A stretch of 6,446 bases of DNA from Candidatus Methylomirabilota bacterium (GTDB lineage: Bacteria; Methylomirabilota; Methylomirabilia; Methylomirabilales; 2-02-FULL-66-22): contig JACQVO010000085.1 in assembly GCA_016209725.1 (NCBI GenBank), positions 1-6,446 on the forward strand, in the 5' to 3' direction. How positions within the stretch are numbered: the stretch's first letter is position 1; each line of letters starts with the position of its first letter. The translations under genes were made by a program, and so were the position numbers. Of this stretch, positions 6,136-6,446 are shown piece after piece. A model generated the notes under the pieces. The model was not told where the DNA came from. It saw only the letters and a list, made by a program, of their open reading frames with translations, and did not search any database.

Positions 6136-6198
6136 GTCAGTGGTCAGTGGTCCGTGGTCCGCAGTCAGTAGTCCGTGGTCAGTAGTCAGTGGTCAGCT
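6136..6198. repeat. Nine-unit heptamer tandem array (GTCAGTG family)
   Basis: Nine contiguous 7-bp units fill this stretch. All start GTC, continue with A or C and then G, and end mostly in TG or TA; GTCAGTG is the commonest form (three units). The variants are GTCCGTG (two), GTCAGTA (two), GTCCGCA and GTCAGCT. It lies between the receptor stop and the first tonB-like gene, filling about half of that 130-bp gap. Another GTCAGTA matches the receptor's terminal codons at 6222-6228. Such heptamer arrays are known as intergenic repeats in cyanobacteria and in many uncultivated bacteria; a function is not established. No convincing promoter was found in the rest of 6093-6222. Confidence 0.88.
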
Positions 6199-6222
6199 CT
6201 CACTCGCGATTCGCTGACCGCG

Positions 6223-6446
6223 TCAGTAGTAATTCTCGAACCTGACACTGAGTCCGCCCAGCACGTTGATGCCCGCCGCCGGCATCAGGAAGGGCTTGGT
6301 CGTGCTGTCCGAGGGATCGAATGCCAGGATGCCGAAGGTCTCATACTTCTTGTCCGTAAGATTATTGAGCTGGAGGAACCAGGTGAGCTGTTTCCAGGTG
6401 TAGGATCCCCGCGCGTTCAGGACGAACGCGTCCTGGATGCGGAACG
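6223..6446 (-). CDS. TonB-dependent outer-membrane receptor, C-terminal 73 residues (partial)
   Basis: The frame enters from the right edge and ends at TGA (6223-6225). The readable 73 residues include AFVLNARGSYTW, then WFLQLNNLTDKKYETFG, then PAAGINVLGGLSVRFENYY. The LNNLTDKKY(x)(x)FG stretch is the typical late-barrel signature of TonB-dependent receptors, and the protein ends in an amphipathic strand finishing with aromatic residues, as outer-membrane barrels recognised by the BAM machinery do. Such receptors import siderophores, cobalamin, metals or glycans using TonB energy; the ligand cannot be told because the plug and most of the barrel lie outside the window. Two TonB-family genes follow on the same strand, which strengthens the assignment. 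Confidence 0.85.
   Translation of the reverse strand, partial: FRIQDAFVLNARGSYTWKQLTWFLQLNNLTDKKYETFGILAFDPSDSTTKPFLMPAAGINVLGGLSVRFENYY

Noticed and set aside
6136..6198. CRISPR array
   Set aside because: The units are contiguous 7-mers with no spacers, so this is a simple tandem repeat.
6093..6222. Promoter for the first tonB-like gene
   Set aside because: CATATT-like sequence occurs near 6119-6125, but -35 candidates lie only within the heptamer units and match poorly, so the call would be arbitrary.

Overview
The window is a GC-rich stretch in which every supported gene lies on the minus strand. Read in the direction of transcription (right to left) it holds the 3' end of a TonB-dependent outer-membrane receptor (6223-6446), two consecutive TonB-family energy transducers (5091-6092 and 4001-4948), a penicillin-acylase-family Ntn hydrolase (1555-3993), a multi-spanning M50 / site-2-type metalloprotease (235-1335), and the first 81 codons of an AIR-synthase/HypE/ThiL-superfamily protein (1-245) that runs off the left edge. 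The receptor shows that the organism has an outer membrane. The high GC, the GTG starts, and the combination of an M50 protease with an N-terminal extension next to an AIR-synthase-like gene fit an uncultivated soil or subsurface diderm such as Rokubacteria/Methylomirabilota (NC10). That placement is a low-confidence inference from style, not from a marker gene.

Right part (4001-6446): a TonB uptake module. The receptor C-terminus ends in aromatic residues typical of a last outer-membrane beta strand. Both transducers have one N-terminal membrane helix carrying the SxxxH signature used to engage ExbB/ExbD, a long low-complexity periplasmic spacer, and a TonB C-terminal domain. The first has a mostly Gly-rich spacer and the second a Pro/Ala-rich one. 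No exbB or exbD is present. A very good sigma70-type promoter (TTGTCG, 17 bp, TATAAT) lies between the two tonB-like genes and should drive the second one and the acylase after it.

Middle (1555-3993): the acylase starts 7 nt after the second tonB-like stop, and its Shine-Dalgarno lies inside the last tonB codons, so the two are probably translated together. This suggests, but does not prove, that the acylase acts on an acylated ligand imported by the TonB system, or on an acylated siderophore as PvdQ does.

Left part (1-1335): the M50 protease and the AIR-synthase-like gene overlap by 11 bp. They are separated from the acylase by a 219-bp gap holding an inverted repeat built from 7-bp units.

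Non-coding structure is the other notable theme. A 9-unit heptamer array (GTCAGTG family) lies between the receptor and the first tonB-like gene. A different heptamer family (GAATGTC) forms an inverted repeat in the acylase-M50 gap. A perfect 7-bp duplication covers the GTG start of the second tonB-like gene. A palindrome-rich repeat lies inside the 5' coding part of the AIR-synthase-like gene. No rRNA, tRNA, CRISPR array, transposase or clear rho-independent terminator was seen. No gene-free stretch exceeds 300 bp; the gaps are 1336-1554, 4949-5090 and 6093-6222.
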